A stretch of DNA of 64,000 nucleotides from Thermoleophilia bacterium (GTDB taxonomy: Bacteria; Actinomycetota; Thermoleophilia; Gaiellales; Gaiellaceae): positions 1 to 64,000 of the forward strand of contig JAICPI010000006.1 in assembly GCA_025929895.1 (NCBI GenBank), in the 5' to 3' direction. Made by a program: the position numbers and the translations under genes. Of this stretch, positions 42,075-52,404 are shown one piece after another (the stretch's first letter is position 1; each line of letters opens with the position of its first letter). The notes beneath the pieces were generated by a model. The model saw only the letters and a list, made by a program, of their open reading frames with translations. It was not told where the DNA came from and ran no database searches.

Positions 42075-44609
42075 ATGCCCGAACGTAGTCGTGTCGAAGC
42101 GAGGTTGAACACCACTCGTCGAGTGATCCGCCGACCGCGCCTTCTTCGGCTCCTGGAAGGTAGTCCATCGCGGATCATCGTCTTGGTCGGCCCCGCGGGA
42201 TACGGCAAGACGACGTTGGCTCAGCAGTGGCTTGATGAGAAGGGCTGTCCAACAACGTGGTACCGCGCGACTCCAGCGGCGGGCGACGTCGCGGCCACCG
42301 CAACCGGAATTGCAACCGCCGCTGGGCAATGCGTGGCGGGCGCCGGCGACGCGATGAGGAGCCGGCTCCGTGTTAGTCAGGCGCCGGCAGATGAGGCCAC
42401 CGTTCTAGGTGAGCTTCTGGCTGCGGACCTTCAAGATTGGCCACTCGATGCCTGGCTCGTGATTGACGACTATCAGTTTGCGTCCGACGTCGCAGCTGCT
42501 GAAGAGTTCGTTGAGACGCTCCTGTTCAAAGCGCCGATCAATGCGCTGCTTGCCAGTAGAAAACGTCCATCGTGGGCGACGTCGCGACGGATCCTCTACG
42601 GCGAGATCTACGAGCTCGGGCGGAGCCTCTTGGCCATGGATTCTGACGAAGCCGACGCGCTGCTCAACGAAGGCGCAGGGCCTAGCTTGCCGGGACTGCT
42701 CGCACTGGCGGAGGGTTGGCCGGCGGTCATCGGATTGGCGGCCCTGACCCGAATTCATCATTTGCCCGAAAGCCAGGTACCCGAGCAGCTCTTTGACTTC
42801 TTCGCTCAGGAGCTCCACAGGGCGCTAACGCCCAAAGCGAAGCTCGCTCTCAATCGCATGGCGACGGTAGCAAGAGTGGACCGGGCTATCGGTCAGACTC
42901 TGCTCGGTCCTGACGCGCAAGCGATTCTATCGGAGTGTTGGGATGCCGGACTGCTAACGAGACGACCAGGCGACGTATATGAGGTTCATCCTCTTGTCCG
43001 AAGCTTCCTGGAGCGGACCGAGACACTTGCACTGGGAATTCCGAACGACTCGGTTGACGAACTCGTTGACCTTTACATAGAGCGTGGGGACTGGGACGAC
43101 GCTCTGGCACTCGGGCGCCATGCAGCTCAGTACAAGACGACAGAGAAGCTTGTCATGGCAGCTCTCGATCCTCTGATGAATGCAGGGCGGCTGCAGACCT
43201 TGGATGATCTCGTGAGCGACGTACGCCGCCGTCACAGCCCGGCACCCGTCCTCGACCTCGTCGAAGCAGAGGTTGCTTTCCGTCAAGCACGGTACGACCA
43301 GTCGGAGGCCCTCGCGTCTCGCGCGGCTCGGCTGGTGCCTGAGATCCATCCCTCGCGATCCCGGGCTCTCTTCCGTGCAGGCCATGCGGCGTTCTTCGCA
43401 GATCGAACGAGGCACGCGCTTGGGTACGCCGAGGCAAGTCGCGCTGCGGCCTCGAATCCAGCGGATCTGGCAAATGCGCTCTGGCTCGAGTTCGTCGGAA
43501 TGACTGAACTAGAGGTACCCGGATCGCAAGATGTTCTCGGACAGCTCGAGGGCGCTACGAATGATGATCCTCATGATGTGGTGCGGGCCGCGACCGGTCG
43601 TCTAATCATCGCCGACCGCTGGGGTGGCGTTGAAGGTGCCCTCGGTGCCGCAGAAGCCGCCTATTGGTTGATACCGCGGGTCCCAGATCCCATGATTCGC
43701 ACGTCGTTCTACAACATGTTCGGCCGAGTGCTCATCGCTTCGGGCAACTACTTACGGGCCCTTGAGGTCTCCAAAGAGGGGATCGCCGAGATTGAGAAAG
43801 CGCGGTTGGACTTTGCGCTTCCTCACATGCTGATGCCCACATCGAGCGCGCAACTCGGTCTTGGGCAAGTCCCCCTTGCATTGGAGACAGCCGATCGCGC
43901 CATCCGACTTGCCAAGGATCGACACGCCGCAGCGAATTGTGCCCTTCTGCGGGCTCGCGCCCTAATCGTCTCTCGACAGTTCGACGCGGCCAGAAGATGC
44001 CTCGAAGATCCGCTGGAAGCAACGCTAGACCCAGCAACACGCGGCGAGGTGTTCGCACACGACGCGCTAGCAGCCGCGTGCATGGGAGATGTCGATGATG
44101 CCCGAGCACGCATAAAGAAGGCGCGCGAAGCGAGTTCCACGGTTCACTCAACGATTGTCTCGCTGCTAGCTGCCACGATCGCATCTGACAACCGCGAGGA
44201 CAAAGCGCGGCTTATGGCGGAAACACTGGCGCTCGTGTCAGAGACGGAGCACGTTGACTACATCGTTCTTGCCGCACGGGCCAACAGCGATATCCGATTC
44301 ATGCTCGACGACCCAACTCTCGACGCGGATCCGCCAGTTGCACTTGCTCGGCGTCTCGCGCGTGAGCCGGTGGTGCGTGACCGGCCGGCCGAGCCTCGAA
44401 GCGATCTCACTCCTCGAGAGAGTGAGGTCCTTGACTGTGTAAGCCTCGGACTCTCTAATCGAGAGATTGCAAAGCGGCTCTTCATTAGTGAAGTGACTGT
44501 GAAGGTCCATGTTCGCCACATCCTGGCCAAACTCGGAGCAAAGTCTCGCACCGAGGCAGCGGTTCGACGTATGGAGGAGCGCGTCGAGGCTAGGCAGCCC
44601 GCGTCATAG
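42075..44609 (+). CDS. MalT-like (LAL) STAND ATPase with LuxR-type HTH
   Basis: An 844-residue LAL-type regulator. A P-loop GPAGYGKTT at 39-47 and [12 protein letters not shown] (Walker-B-like) lie in the N-terminal ATPase; helical TPR-like repeats fill the middle; the C-terminal LuxR HTH shows [20 protein letters not shown] and [18 protein letters not shown]. The gene uses many codons with A/T at the third position, unlike neighbours, so it is probably acquired. Its last 20 bases overlap the convergent HD-GYP gene. An upstream TTG at 42060 is an alternative start, but the ATG at 42075 is preferred. No sugar-uptake genes adjoin, so its regulon is unknown. Confidence 0.88.
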   Translation: MPERSRVEARLNTTRRVIRRPRLLRLLEGSPSRIIVLVGPAGYGKTTLAQQWLDEKGCPTTWYRATPAAGDVAATATGIATAAGQCVAGAGDAMRSRLRVSQAPADEATVLGELLAADLQDWPLDAWLVIDDYQFASDVAAAEEFVETLLFKAPINALLASRKRPSWATSRRILYGEIYELGRSLLAMDSDEADALLNEGAGPSLPGLLALAEGWPAVIGLAALTRIHHLPESQVPEQLFDFFAQELHRALTPKAKLALNRMATVARVDRAIGQTLLGPDAQAILSECWDAGLLTRRPGDVYEVHPLVRSFLERTETLALGIPNDSVDELVDLYIERGDWDDALALGRHAAQYKTTEKLVMAALDPLMNAGRLQTLDDLVSDVRRRHSPAPVLDLVEAEVAFRQARYDQSEALASRAARLVPEIHPSRSRALFRAGHAAFFADRTRHALGYAEASRAAASNPADLANALWLEFVGMTELEVPGSQDVLGQLEGATNDDPHDVVRAATGRLIIADRWGGVEGALGAAEAAYWLIPRVPDPMIRTSFYNMFGRVLIASGNYLRALEVSKEGIAEIEKARLDFALPHMLMPTSSAQLGLGQVPLALETADRAIRLAKDRHAAANCALLRARALIVSRQFDAARRCLEDPLEATLDPATRGEVFAHDALAAACMGDVDDARARIKKAREASSTVHSTIVSLLAATIASDNREDKARLMAETLALVSETEHVDYIVLAARANSDIRFMLDDPTLDADPPVALARRLAREPVVRDRPAEPRSDLTPRESEVLDCVSLGLSNREIAKRLFISEVTVKVHVRHILAKLGAKSRTEAAVRRMEERVEARQPAS

Positions 44610-45954
44610 CGGCTACAGCTGCCACATCAAGGCCTTCAAGGGCAAAGTCGGGGCCACGGCCGGTTCTGTACTCCTCAGTCGCGCCGGCAAGGATCGCTTC
44701 GAAAGCTGCGACCACGCTCGTGTCGAACTGGGATTCGACCGCTTGGGCGAGCCTCAGTCGCGCCACCCGGCTGGGCATTGCGTCGCGGTAGGGGCGATCC
44801 GAGGTCATCGCGTTGTAGGCGTCAGCGACAGCGATGATTCGCGACAAGAGCGGGATCTGATCGCCATCAAGGCGGTCGGGGTAACCCTGACCGTCGACGC
44901 GCTCGTGATGATGGCGAACGATCGCGGCGATCTCGGCGTAGTCCTCGACGTTCGCAAGGATGCGCTCTCCGATTGGGCTGTGTTCCTCCATCAAGCGGCG
45001 CTCCTCGAGGGTCAACGGCCCAGCTTTCTCCAGCAGGCCGGGAGGCAGCCCCACCTTGCCGATATCGTGGACAAGGCCGGCGACGTGACATCGCTGCTGC
45101 TCATCGTCGGTCAGGTTCATCCGTCGTGCGATGTCTCGCGAATAGATTGCGACCGCCGCTGAGTGGCCAGCCGTATATCGATCTCGCGCGTCGAGTGTCG
45201 CTACGAGCGCGGTGGCGAACGAGAGGTTTGCGCGCTCCAAACGAAGGTTGGCCTCGCTTAGCCTCTCGGTTGCATCACGCTGGTCGTGGTACAGCACGAA
45301 CAGCTTTTGCGCAGCAAACGCCGGGATGAAGAAAAGGATCGCGCTCCATGGCGTGAGCTCAAGGGTTGCGTACGCGATGAGCCCGACAACAGCCGTATAG
45401 AGGGGGATACCCGCAGCCGCAACGGGTGCGGTTGTCTTGACCAGACCTCGGAACGACCCGGTTCCGCGCAACACGAGAACCGTTGAGGTAAGCACGACAT
45501 CTAGGGCGAAGTCTGCGAGTGCAGCAAGTGCCGTCGCGAGTGCGATCCCCGCTACGCCCTGGCCACCAATTTGAAAGCCGACCATTGCCGCGAGTCCGGC
45601 AACGGCGCCGATCAGTGTTCTCGTCGAAGTCCAGATCGCCCACCTCAGATGTGGCTTTCCAAAGTCCGACACGACCGTGCAAGCCCCGATGAGAGCAGAG
45701 GCGAGCGGGCCAAAGACAACCGCCACGAAGAGCAGGGGCAAGAACGCGACCGACATCTCGATCGAAGCCGTGAGGCGAACGCCTCGTTGCTCAGCAAGAA
45801 CAGCGAGCCCTGCAAAAGCCAAGAACAGCCATGGAGCACCGGGACCCTCAACGCCAAAGCCCCCAAGAGCGAGGGCACCGACGCTAGCCACCGCCACGAG
45901 CGCAATACCGCCTGCGTACAGGGGTAGCGCGTAGTGGCGAACCCAGTCGCCCAT
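44590..45954 (-). CDS. HD-GYP domain membrane protein (putative cyclic-di-GMP phosphodiesterase)
   Basis: A 454-residue protein with about eight hydrophobic N-terminal segments (to about 222), a short linker with a helical signalling segment ([19 protein letters not shown]), then an HD-GYP domain (about 248-430). The metal and catalytic residues are intact: HDIGK with H296 and D297, HHH at 348-350, GYP at 357-359 and [19 protein letters not shown]. Such domains hydrolyse c-di-GMP. The membrane part has no recognised ligand site. Codon use is atypical like that of the convergent regulator. The ATG at 45954 has no clear SD; longer in-frame starts exist (up to 46155). Confidence 0.87.
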   Translation of the reverse strand: MGDWVRHYALPLYAGGIALVAVASVGALALGGFGVEGPGAPWLFLAFAGLAVLAEQRGVRLTASIEMSVAFLPLLFVAVVFGPLASALIGACTVVSDFGKPHLRWAIWTSTRTLIGAVAGLAAMVGFQIGGQGVAGIALATALAALADFALDVVLTSTVLVLRGTGSFRGLVKTTAPVAAAGIPLYTAVVGLIAYATLELTPWSAILFFIPAFAAQKLFVLYHDQRDATERLSEANLRLERANLSFATALVATLDARDRYTAGHSAAVAIYSRDIARRMNLTDDEQQRCHVAGLVHDIGKVGLPPGLLEKAGPLTLEERRLMEEHSPIGERILANVEDYAEIAAIVRHHHERVDGQGYPDRLDGDQIPLLSRIIAVADAYNAMTSDRPYRDAMPSRVARLRLAQAVESQFDTSVVAAFEAILAGATEEYRTGRGPDFALEGLDVAAVAAMTRAA

Positions 45955-46154
45955 GGAAGAAACTTGGTCTACCTCTTGAAAAACAGTCAATTCCCTGCCA
46001 ATATCGCGGTTGCCGTCAGTTCCCGAACATGGAGAAGACATGCGCTTTCGCGCGATTGCCTTCCTCAGCACCTTGCTGTCCGTGGCCTCCGTGGCCGGCC
46101 AGCTCAAGGGCTGGTAAAGCCGACGTAGCTTCCGTTTTCCACAGTCGGCGGGCA

Positions 46155-46189
46155 TCCCTCTGTTGAGGGATTTCCCCAGACTGGGGAAA
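46155..46189 (-). terminator. Two adjacent hairpins downstream of a LuxR gene
   Basis: TCCCTC-TGTT-GAGGGA (46155-46170) is followed directly by TTTCCCC-AGACT-GGGGAAA (46171-46189). They lie 58 bases past the stop of the 110-residue LuxR protein and about 200 bases before the HD-GYP start. The A/T-tailed second repeat and its flanking AAAA suit a terminator for the LuxR gene; an operator role for HD-GYP is also possible. The remaining gap 45955-46154 shows no other recognisable element. Confidence 0.4.
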
Positions 46190-46246
46190 ACGGGAGCCCT
46201 GCGGCCTCGCCGCTCGTAACGCGTGCCCTCTTCGCCTCGAGAGGGT

Positions 46247-46579
46247 CTAGGCGATGATGCCGCGGCGGAAGCCGACCGCGACCGCGTGGGCGCGTGAGCG
46301 TGCCTGGAGCTTCGCGAGGAGGTGGCGGACGTGGCTCTTGACCGTCTCCTCGCTGAGGAAGAGCCGCTGGCCGATCTCGCGGTTGACGAGGCCGTCCGAG
46401 ATCAGCTGGAGCACCTCGACCTCGCGCATCGTCGGCTCCTGCTCGAGCTCGCGGAGCGGGGCGTTGAACGGGATCACCTCGGCCGTCTCGCCGGTCTTCC
46501 GGCGCGACGCCAGCTCGTCGAAGCGACGAGTGTGGTCCGCGTAACGGTTCAGGATCTCCCTGCGCTCGGCAGCGTCCAT
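46247..46579 (-). CDS. Stand-alone LuxR-family HTH regulator (110 aa)
   Basis: A 110-residue protein with an acidic-basic helical N-terminus (AERREILNRYADHTRRFDEL) and a C-terminal NarL/LuxR HTH: TMREVEVLQLISDGLVNREI, then EETVKSHVRHLLAKLQARSR. It has no receiver domain. GGGGGG precedes the ATG. It is close to the end of a peptide-transport operon on the same strand but separated by 93 bases, and on the high-GC side of the composition break. Targets are unknown. Confidence 0.8.
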   Translation of the reverse strand: MDAAERREILNRYADHTRRFDELASRRKTGETAEVIPFNAPLRELEQEPTMREVEVLQLISDGLVNREIGQRLFLSEETVKSHVRHLLAKLQARSRAHAVAVGFRRGIIA

Positions 46580-46672
46580 CGCCCCCCTGGTATCGGCCGG
46601 GCCCTGGGGCCGCTTTAGCGCGGACTACCCCGTTCGAGGAGGTGGCCCGGAAAGCCGCTTCCGGAGCGGAAT

Positions 46673-48346
46673 TCAGCCCTCCTTGCAGGCCGAGGAGTAG
46701 AGGAACTGGTAGAGGACGTGGCTCACGTAGCAGCTCTCGAGATCCATGTCGCCGGCGAAGAAGTCCGTGAACTGCCGGTTCACGAGCGGCGCCAGCAGCG
46801 CGTTCTGGAGCACGAGCCTGTCGACCTCGGCCCACTCCTCGTTCGTCTCCGCGGTGAGAGGTTCCCGGGCGAGTTCCTCGAGCTTCTCGTCGAGCTCGGG
46901 CACCTCGGCATTCGAGAGGTTGGTGTTCCCCGTTGCGGTGATCCGGGAGCCGCCGACGAGCGGCTCGAACCAGCTCAGGGGATGGGGGTAGTCCTGGAGG
47001 AACGCGTTGGCGACGCCGGTCTGCGCGCGCGTCCGCTCGTCGCCGATCGTCGGGAGGTAGAGCGCGGGATCGACGATCTCGAGCTCCGCCTCGAACCCGA
47101 TCTCGTTCAGGACCTCGACGAGGTACTCCGCCGGCGCGCGGATCGTGTCGCGCGAGTTGCCCCAGACGGTCACGCTCGTCCCGGCGTACCCCGACTCCCG
47201 GACGAGCGCCCGCGCGCGCTCGACGTCGTGGTCGTAGAGGTCGATCTGCTCGTACTGCGGGTAGGTCGGCGGGAGGACGTTCTGCGTCGGGGTCGCGAGC
47301 CCGGCGTAGAGCCTCACGATCTCCTGGCGGTCGACGGCGTGGTTGACGGCCTGCCGGACCTCGAGCCGGTCGAACGGCGGCTCGCGGGTGTTCAGGAAGT
47401 AGTAGTAGACGTTCGCCGGCGTGTAGAGCCGGAGCCGGTCGGCGTGCTCGCGGCGCACCTCGGCGAGGCGGCCCCGCGGGATCTGGTGGAAGAGGTAGTC
47501 GTTGTCGCCGTCGACGACCGAGTCGAGGGCGGCGGAGGCGTCGTCGACGACGGTGAAGGTCAGCTTGTCCGGGTTGCCGTCCGGGATCCCCTCGATCCCC
47601 TCCCACTCCGGGTTGCGGACGAGCGAGACGAGCGCGCTCGGCGAGTAGCTCTCGACCATGTACGGCCCGGTCGCCGGGATGCCCTCCGTCGACTGGTCGG
47701 TGTCGTCGGTCCCGGCGGGCACGAACGACGCGAACATCGTGGCCAGCCGGTAGAGGAAGTCGCCCTGAGGCTCGACGAGCGTGATCTCGATCGAGCGCTC
47801 GCCGTCGTCGACGACGATGCCGCCGATGTCCCCGCGCCCCGTCTCGGCGAAGCGCTCAGCCCCCTCGATTCCGGTGAAGAAGCCGGCGCCGGGCGAGTCG
47901 ATCGCGAACAGGCGCTGGATCGAGGACTTGAAGTCCGAGGCGAGCACGGGGTTGCCGTTCGAGTAGCGGAGACCCTCGCGGAGCGTGAAGCGGTAGCGCC
48001 GCCGGTCGGCCGAGATCGCGGGGAGGGACTCGGCCAGCGCGGGGATCAGCGTCGCTCCGTCGGGCCCGTTCACGTGCCGGTAGCTCAGGAGCCCGAGGTG
48101 GACCGGGAACATGATCCCCCAGCCCTGCACCGTGTACGCGAGCCCGGGATCGAGGTAGTCGATGCCATTGTCCATCGCGACCCGCAGCTCCGGGAACGCG
48201 CGCTCGGGCGTCGCGCCGGTGGCCGTGACCGGCGCGCCGTCGCGCGCGGAGCCCTCGTCGCCGCCGTCGCGAAGCAACAGGATCAGCGCGACGCCGAGAA
48301 CCGCCGCCAGCGCGAGCGCGCCAGCTATCGCCTTCGATCTGTTCAA
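46673..48346 (-). CDS. Second peptide/nickel-type ABC substrate-binding protein (SBP family 5), membrane-anchored
   Basis: A 557-residue family-5 solute-binding protein. The N-terminus has an uncleaved-looking hydrophobic segment (AIAGALALAAVLGVALILLL) and no lipobox cysteine. The binding fold starts ELRVAMDNGIDYLDPGLAYT and includes YRFTLREGLRYSNGNPVLAS, VRQAVNHAVDRQEIVRLYAG and a C-terminal LPLVNRQF-like end. The start is assigned to TTG at 48346. It lies 32 bases after the second ATPase gene and closes the operon, so the transporter has two binding proteins with different membrane attachment. Confidence 0.85.
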   Translation of the reverse strand: MNRSKAIAGALALAAVLGVALILLLRDGGDEGSARDGAPVTATGATPERAFPELRVAMDNGIDYLDPGLAYTVQGWGIMFPVHLGLLSYRHVNGPDGATLIPALAESLPAISADRRRYRFTLREGLRYSNGNPVLASDFKSSIQRLFAIDSPGAGFFTGIEGAERFAETGRGDIGGIVVDDGERSIEITLVEPQGDFLYRLATMFASFVPAGTDDTDQSTEGIPATGPYMVESYSPSALVSLVRNPEWEGIEGIPDGNPDKLTFTVVDDASAALDSVVDGDNDYLFHQIPRGRLAEVRREHADRLRLYTPANVYYYFLNTREPPFDRLEVRQAVNHAVDRQEIVRLYAGLATPTQNVLPPTYPQYEQIDLYDHDVERARALVRESGYAGTSVTVWGNSRDTIRAPAEYLVEVLNEIGFEAELEIVDPALYLPTIGDERTRAQTGVANAFLQDYPHPLSWFEPLVGGSRITATGNTNLSNAEVPELDEKLEELAREPLTAETNEEWAEVDRLVLQNALLAPLVNRQFTDFFAGDMDLESCYVSHVLYQFLYSSACKEG

Positions 48347-48378
48347 ATCGAGTCCGTGCCCCCCTTCCCGCGGCGAGT

Positions 48379-49458
48379 CTAGACCGGCGGCGGGATCTCG
48401 ACGGTGACGGGCGGCGGTGCTCCGAGCTCGGCCTCGCGCTCGTGCGGCTGGATCTTGCCCGCGCGGATGTCCTCTGCCCAATGGCAGGCGACCGTGTGAC
48501 CGGGGAGCAGCTCGCGCAGCGGCGGCGTCTCGTCGCGGCACCGGGTCGGTTGGACGTAGGGGCAGCGCGTGTGGAAGCGGCACGCCTTCGGCGGGTTCGC
48601 CGGGCTCGGCAGGTCGCCGGCGAGCAGGATCGTCTCGCGCTGCCGCTCGACCGCCGGGTCCGGGATCGGGATCGCGGACAGCAGCGAGATCGTGTACGGG
48701 TGCAGCGGCGTCGTGTACAGGTCGTCAGCGGGCGAGACCTCGACGATCGAGCCGAGGTACATCACCGCGATCCGGTCCGAGATGTGGCGGACGACGGCGA
48801 GGTCGTGCGCGATGAAGAGATAGGTGAGCTCGAACTCGCGCTGGAGGCGCTCGAGCAGGTTGACGATCTGCGCCTGGATCGAGACGTCGAGGGCGGAGAC
48901 CGGCTCGTCCGCGACGATGAAGTCGGGGTTGAGCGCGAGCGAGCGGGCGAGCCCGATGCGCTGGCGCTGGCCGCCGGAGAACTCGTGCGGGTAGCGCGAG
49001 CCCGCATCGGAGGGCAGGCCGACGATCTCGAGCAGCTCGCGGACTCGTGGACCGACGGTGCGTCGCGAGGCGAGGCCGTGGACGCGCAGGGGCTCGCCGA
49101 CGATCCGCCCGACGCTGTGCCTCGGGTTGAGCGAGGCGAACGGGTCCTGGAAGATCATCTGCATCCGGCGGCGCAGCGGACGCAGCTCGCGCTCACGCAG
49201 GTGCGTGATGTCGCGGCCGTCGAAGACGATGCGGCCGTCCGTCGGCTCGTAGAGGCGGAGGATCGCGCGCCCGACCGTGGACTTGCCGCAGCCCGACTCG
49301 CCCACGAGCCCGAGCGTCTCCCCGCGCTCGATCGTCAGCGAGACGCCGTCGACCGCCTTGATGTCTCCGACGTGCCGGTCGAGAACGAGGCCGCTCTTGA
49401 TCGGGAAGTAGACCTTGAGCGCGTCGAGCTCGAGCAGAGGGCGGCCGTTCGTGCTCAT
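48379..49458 (-). CDS. Oligopeptide ABC transporter ATPase (DppF/OppF-like)
   Basis: A 359-residue ABC ATPase. Walker [10 protein letters not shown] follows ETLGLV; the signature is FSGGQRQR and Walker B is [12 protein letters not shown]. The OppF/DppF end [18 protein letters not shown], with four cysteines that bind iron-sulfur or metal in the family, is present. The ATG at 49456-49458 overlaps the DppD-like stop by four bases. The C-terminal tail beyond the Cys motif is longer and Pro-rich. Confidence 0.92.
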   Translation of the reverse strand: MSTNGRPLLELDALKVYFPIKSGLVLDRHVGDIKAVDGVSLTIERGETLGLVGESGCGKSTVGRAILRLYEPTDGRIVFDGRDITHLRERELRPLRRRMQMIFQDPFASLNPRHSVGRIVGEPLRVHGLASRRTVGPRVRELLEIVGLPSDAGSRYPHEFSGGQRQRIGLARSLALNPDFIVADEPVSALDVSIQAQIVNLLERLQREFELTYLFIAHDLAVVRHISDRIAVMYLGSIVEVSPADDLYTTPLHPYTISLLSAIPIPDPAVERQRETILLAGDLPSPANPPKACRFHTRCPYVQPTRCRDETPPLRELLPGHTVACHWAEDIRAGKIQPHEREAELGAPPPVTVEIPPPV

Positions 49459-50465
49459 ACCGTCGCGACCGCGCGCGTGCGCTGCCACTCGTCCGCGGGC
49501 ACCGGGTTGAAGCACGCGACGAAGTGCCCGGGCTCGAGCTCGCGGAGCGGGGGCACCTCGCGCCGCGACTCCTCGACCTCGTACGAGCACCGCGGCTGGA
49601 ACGGGCACGCGCTCGGCGCGCTGAGCATGTCTCGCGGCTGACCCTCGATCGGCTTCAGGGGCTGGCGGCGCGCCGCGTCGAGGCGCGGCACGCTCTGGAG
49701 CAGGCCGAGCGTGTAGGGGTGCCGCGGCCGCGCGAACACCGCGTCGGCGCTGCCCGTCTCCATGAAGAGGCCGCCGTACATCACGTTCACGCGCTCGCAC
49801 ATGCCGGCGACGACGCCGAGGTCGTGCGTGATCATGATCAGCGCGGTGTCGCGCTCGGCGACGAGGTCTCGGAGCAGCGAGAGGATCTGCGCCTGGATCG
49901 TCACGTCGAGTGCCGTCGTCGGCTCGTCCGCGATCAGGAGCTTCGGCTCGCACGCGAGCGCCATCGCGATCATCGCGCGCTGGCGCATGCCGCCCGAGAA
50001 CTGGTGCGGGTAGTCCTTGAGCCTGAGATCGGGGCTCGGGATCCCGACCTGGTCGAGCAGCTCGACCGTGCGCGCGTCGGCCTCCTTGCGGTCGAGCCCA
50101 AAATGCGTCTCGAGCGGCTCCCGGATCTGACGGCCGATCGTCAGGACCGGGTTCATGCTCGTCATCGGATCTTGGAAGATCATCGCGATCTCACGACCGC
50201 GGATCGCCCGCAGCTCCGCGTCGTCGAGTTGCAGCAGATCGCGGTCGCCGAACAACGCGCGCCCGCCGGTGACGCGACCGTTCCGCGCGAGGATCCCGAG
50301 GAGCGCGAGCGAGGTCACGCTCTTGCCGCACCCGGACTCGCCGACGATCCCGAGCGTCTCGCCGGGGCTGATGTCGAACGAGATCCCGTTGACCGCGTGG
50401 ACCGTACCGCGTGCGGTCTGGAACCGGACCTCGAGGTCCTCGACCGCGAGCAGCGGCGCCGCCAT
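49455..50465 (-). CDS. Oligopeptide ABC transporter ATPase (DppD/OppD-like)
   Basis: A 336-residue partner ATPase. Walker [10 protein letters not shown], signature FSGGMRQR and Walker [13 protein letters not shown] are clear; the C-terminal Cys motif is [15 protein letters not shown]. Together with the DppF-like protein it forms the heterodimeric motor. The ATG overlaps the DppC-like stop by one base. Confidence 0.93.
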   Translation of the reverse strand: MAAPLLAVEDLEVRFQTARGTVHAVNGISFDISPGETLGIVGESGCGKSVTSLALLGILARNGRVTGGRALFGDRDLLQLDDAELRAIRGREIAMIFQDPMTSMNPVLTIGRQIREPLETHFGLDRKEADARTVELLDQVGIPSPDLRLKDYPHQFSGGMRQRAMIAMALACEPKLLIADEPTTALDVTIQAQILSLLRDLVAERDTALIMITHDLGVVAGMCERVNVMYGGLFMETGSADAVFARPRHPYTLGLLQSVPRLDAARRQPLKPIEGQPRDMLSAPSACPFQPRCSYEVEESRREVPPLRELEPGHFVACFNPVPADEWQRTRAVATV

Positions 50466-51367
50466 CAACCGCGCCCGCGCAGCTTCGGGTCGAGCGCCTC
50501 GCGCAGACCGTCGCCGATCAGGTTGAAGCCGAGCACGGACATGACGATCGCGGCGCCGGGGATGAGCGCGAGATACGGCGCCGTCTGGAGGTAGCGAGTC
50601 GTGTCGGTGAGCATCGTGCCCCACTCCGGCGTCGACGGGTCCTGGGGCCCGAGGCCGAGGAAGCCGAGCCCCGCGACATCGATGATCGCCGTCGCGAGCG
50701 CGAGCGTCCCCTGGACGATCACCGGCGAGATCGCGTTCGGGAGGATGTGCGAGGCGAGGATCGTCCGCCTCGGAACGCCGACGGCTCTCGCGGCGAGCAC
50801 GAAGTCGTTCTCGCGCTGCGCGAGGATCGAGCCGCGGAGCAGCCGCGCGAAGATGGGGATCTGCGTCGCCCCCACCGCGACCATGATCTGCGTCAGCCCC
50901 GGGCCCAGCATCGCGACGATCCCGATCGCGAGCAGGAGGCCGGGGATCGAGAGCATGACGTCCATCAGCCGCATGATCACGGTGTCGACGAACCCGCCGA
51001 TGTAGCCCGCGATCGAGCCGAGGACGAGGCCGACCGAGAGGCCGACGGCGACCGACACGATCCCGATCAGCAGCGAGAAGCGCGCGCCGAAGATGATCCT
51101 CGAGAGCTGGTCGCGCCCGAGCTGGTCCAGCCCGAACGGATGGTCGAGCGACGGGCCCGACGAGCCGAGCGCGCCCTCGAGGCCCTGCCGCCGCGGGTCG
51201 TACGGCGCGAGCACGGGCGCGAACACCGCCACGAGCACGAACGAGAGCACGAGCACGAAGCCGACGATCGCTCCGGGGTTCCGCTTGAGCCGGTGCCAGG
51301 CGTCGTGCCAGAGCCCGCTCGGGCGCTCGAGCGCGATCTCGCGGGCTTCGAGCTCGGCGACGCTCAC
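50465..51367 (-). CDS. Oligopeptide ABC transporter permease (DppC/OppC-like)
   Basis: A 300-residue permease with about six membrane segments, a DppC-type N-terminal cytoplasmic helix ([20 protein letters not shown]) and the [20 protein letters not shown] motif. The EAA region is [20 protein letters not shown] followed by HILPN. The GTG start overlaps the DppB-like stop by four bases. Confidence 0.92.
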   Translation of the reverse strand: MSVAELEAREIALERPSGLWHDAWHRLKRNPGAIVGFVLVLSFVLVAVFAPVLAPYDPRRQGLEGALGSSGPSLDHPFGLDQLGRDQLSRIIFGARFSLLIGIVSVAVGLSVGLVLGSIAGYIGGFVDTVIMRLMDVMLSIPGLLLAIGIVAMLGPGLTQIMVAVGATQIPIFARLLRGSILAQRENDFVLAARAVGVPRRTILASHILPNAISPVIVQGTLALATAIIDVAGLGFLGLGPQDPSTPEWGTMLTDTTRYLQTAPYLALIPGAAIVMSVLGFNLIGDGLREALDPKLRGRG

Positions 51368-52368
51368 GAATACCGGATCCTCGGGTTGATGATCGCGTAG
51401 GAGATGTCGACGAGCAGGTTCACGAGCACGAAGACGAGGGCGACGAAGAGGATCCCGCCCTGGAGCACGGGGAAGTTGCGCGTCTCGATCGCATCGACGA
51501 GCCAGGTGCCCATCCCGGGCCACGCGAACACCGTCTCCGTCAAGACCGCACCCGAGAGGAGCAGGCCGGCCTGGAGCCCGATGATCGTCGTGATCGGGAG
51601 CAGCGCGTTCCGCAGCACGTGCCGCACGTCGACCACCCTCGGCGCGAGCCCCTTTGCGCGCGCGGTGCGCACGTAGTCCTCGTTCTGCACGTCGAGCACC
51701 GCGGCGCGTGTGATCCTCGCGATCACCGCGAGCGGGATCGATCCGAGCGCGACCGCCGGCAGCACGAGGTGCTTCAGGGTGTCGACCAGCGCCTCGACGT
51801 TGCCCGCGATGATCGCGTCGAGGACGTAGAAACGCGTCGGGTGCGGGACGTCGATCAGGACGGAGATCCGACCGACCGTGGGTAACCAGCCCAGCTTCAC
51901 GGCGAAGAGGTACTTGAGCAGGATCGCGAGGAAGAAGATCGGGATCGAGATGCCGATCAGCGAGCCGACGAGGCTCAGGTGGTCGACGACCCCCCCGTAG
52001 CGTTTCGCCGCGACGAAGCCGAGCGGGATGCCGACGAGCACCGAGAAGAGCATCGCCGCCAGCGCGAGCTCGATCGTCGCCGGGAACCGTTCGCGGATCT
52101 CGTCCGTGACCGGGCGGCGTGACGTGATGCTCGTCCCGAAGTCGAGCTTGACCACGGTGCCGAGGTACGTGAAGTACTGCTCGTGCACGGGCTTGTCGAG
52201 CCCGTAGAGCTCCTCGATCTCGGCGATCGACTCGGCGGTCGCGCGCTCGCCGAGCAGCGCCTGCGCGGGCCCTCCCGGGAGCGCCCTGATCCAGAAGAAG
52301 ACCAGGAGCGAGAGCCCCAGGAGGATCGGGACGAGAAGGAGCAGCCGGCGGACGACGAAGCGCAGCAT
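51364..52368 (-). CDS. Oligopeptide ABC transporter permease (DppB/OppB-like)
   Basis: A 334-residue permease. It starts MLRFVVRRLLLLVPILLGLS, the typical DppB N-terminus, and has LDFGTSITSRRPVTDEIRER, the EAA region EDYVRTARAKGLAPRVVDVR and a final WPGMGTWLVDAIETRNFPVL. ATG start at 52366-52368. It follows the lipoprotein gene after 36 bases. Confidence 0.93.
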   Translation of the reverse strand: MLRFVVRRLLLLVPILLGLSLLVFFWIRALPGGPAQALLGERATAESIAEIEELYGLDKPVHEQYFTYLGTVVKLDFGTSITSRRPVTDEIRERFPATIELALAAMLFSVLVGIPLGFVAAKRYGGVVDHLSLVGSLIGISIPIFFLAILLKYLFAVKLGWLPTVGRISVLIDVPHPTRFYVLDAIIAGNVEALVDTLKHLVLPAVALGSIPLAVIARITRAAVLDVQNEDYVRTARAKGLAPRVVDVRHVLRNALLPITTIIGLQAGLLLSGAVLTETVFAWPGMGTWLVDAIETRNFPVLQGGILFVALVFVLVNLLVDISYAIINPRIRYS

Positions 52369-52404
52369 CTAGCGACGTCGTCCGCCGGCTGTCCTAGCCG
52401 TTGG

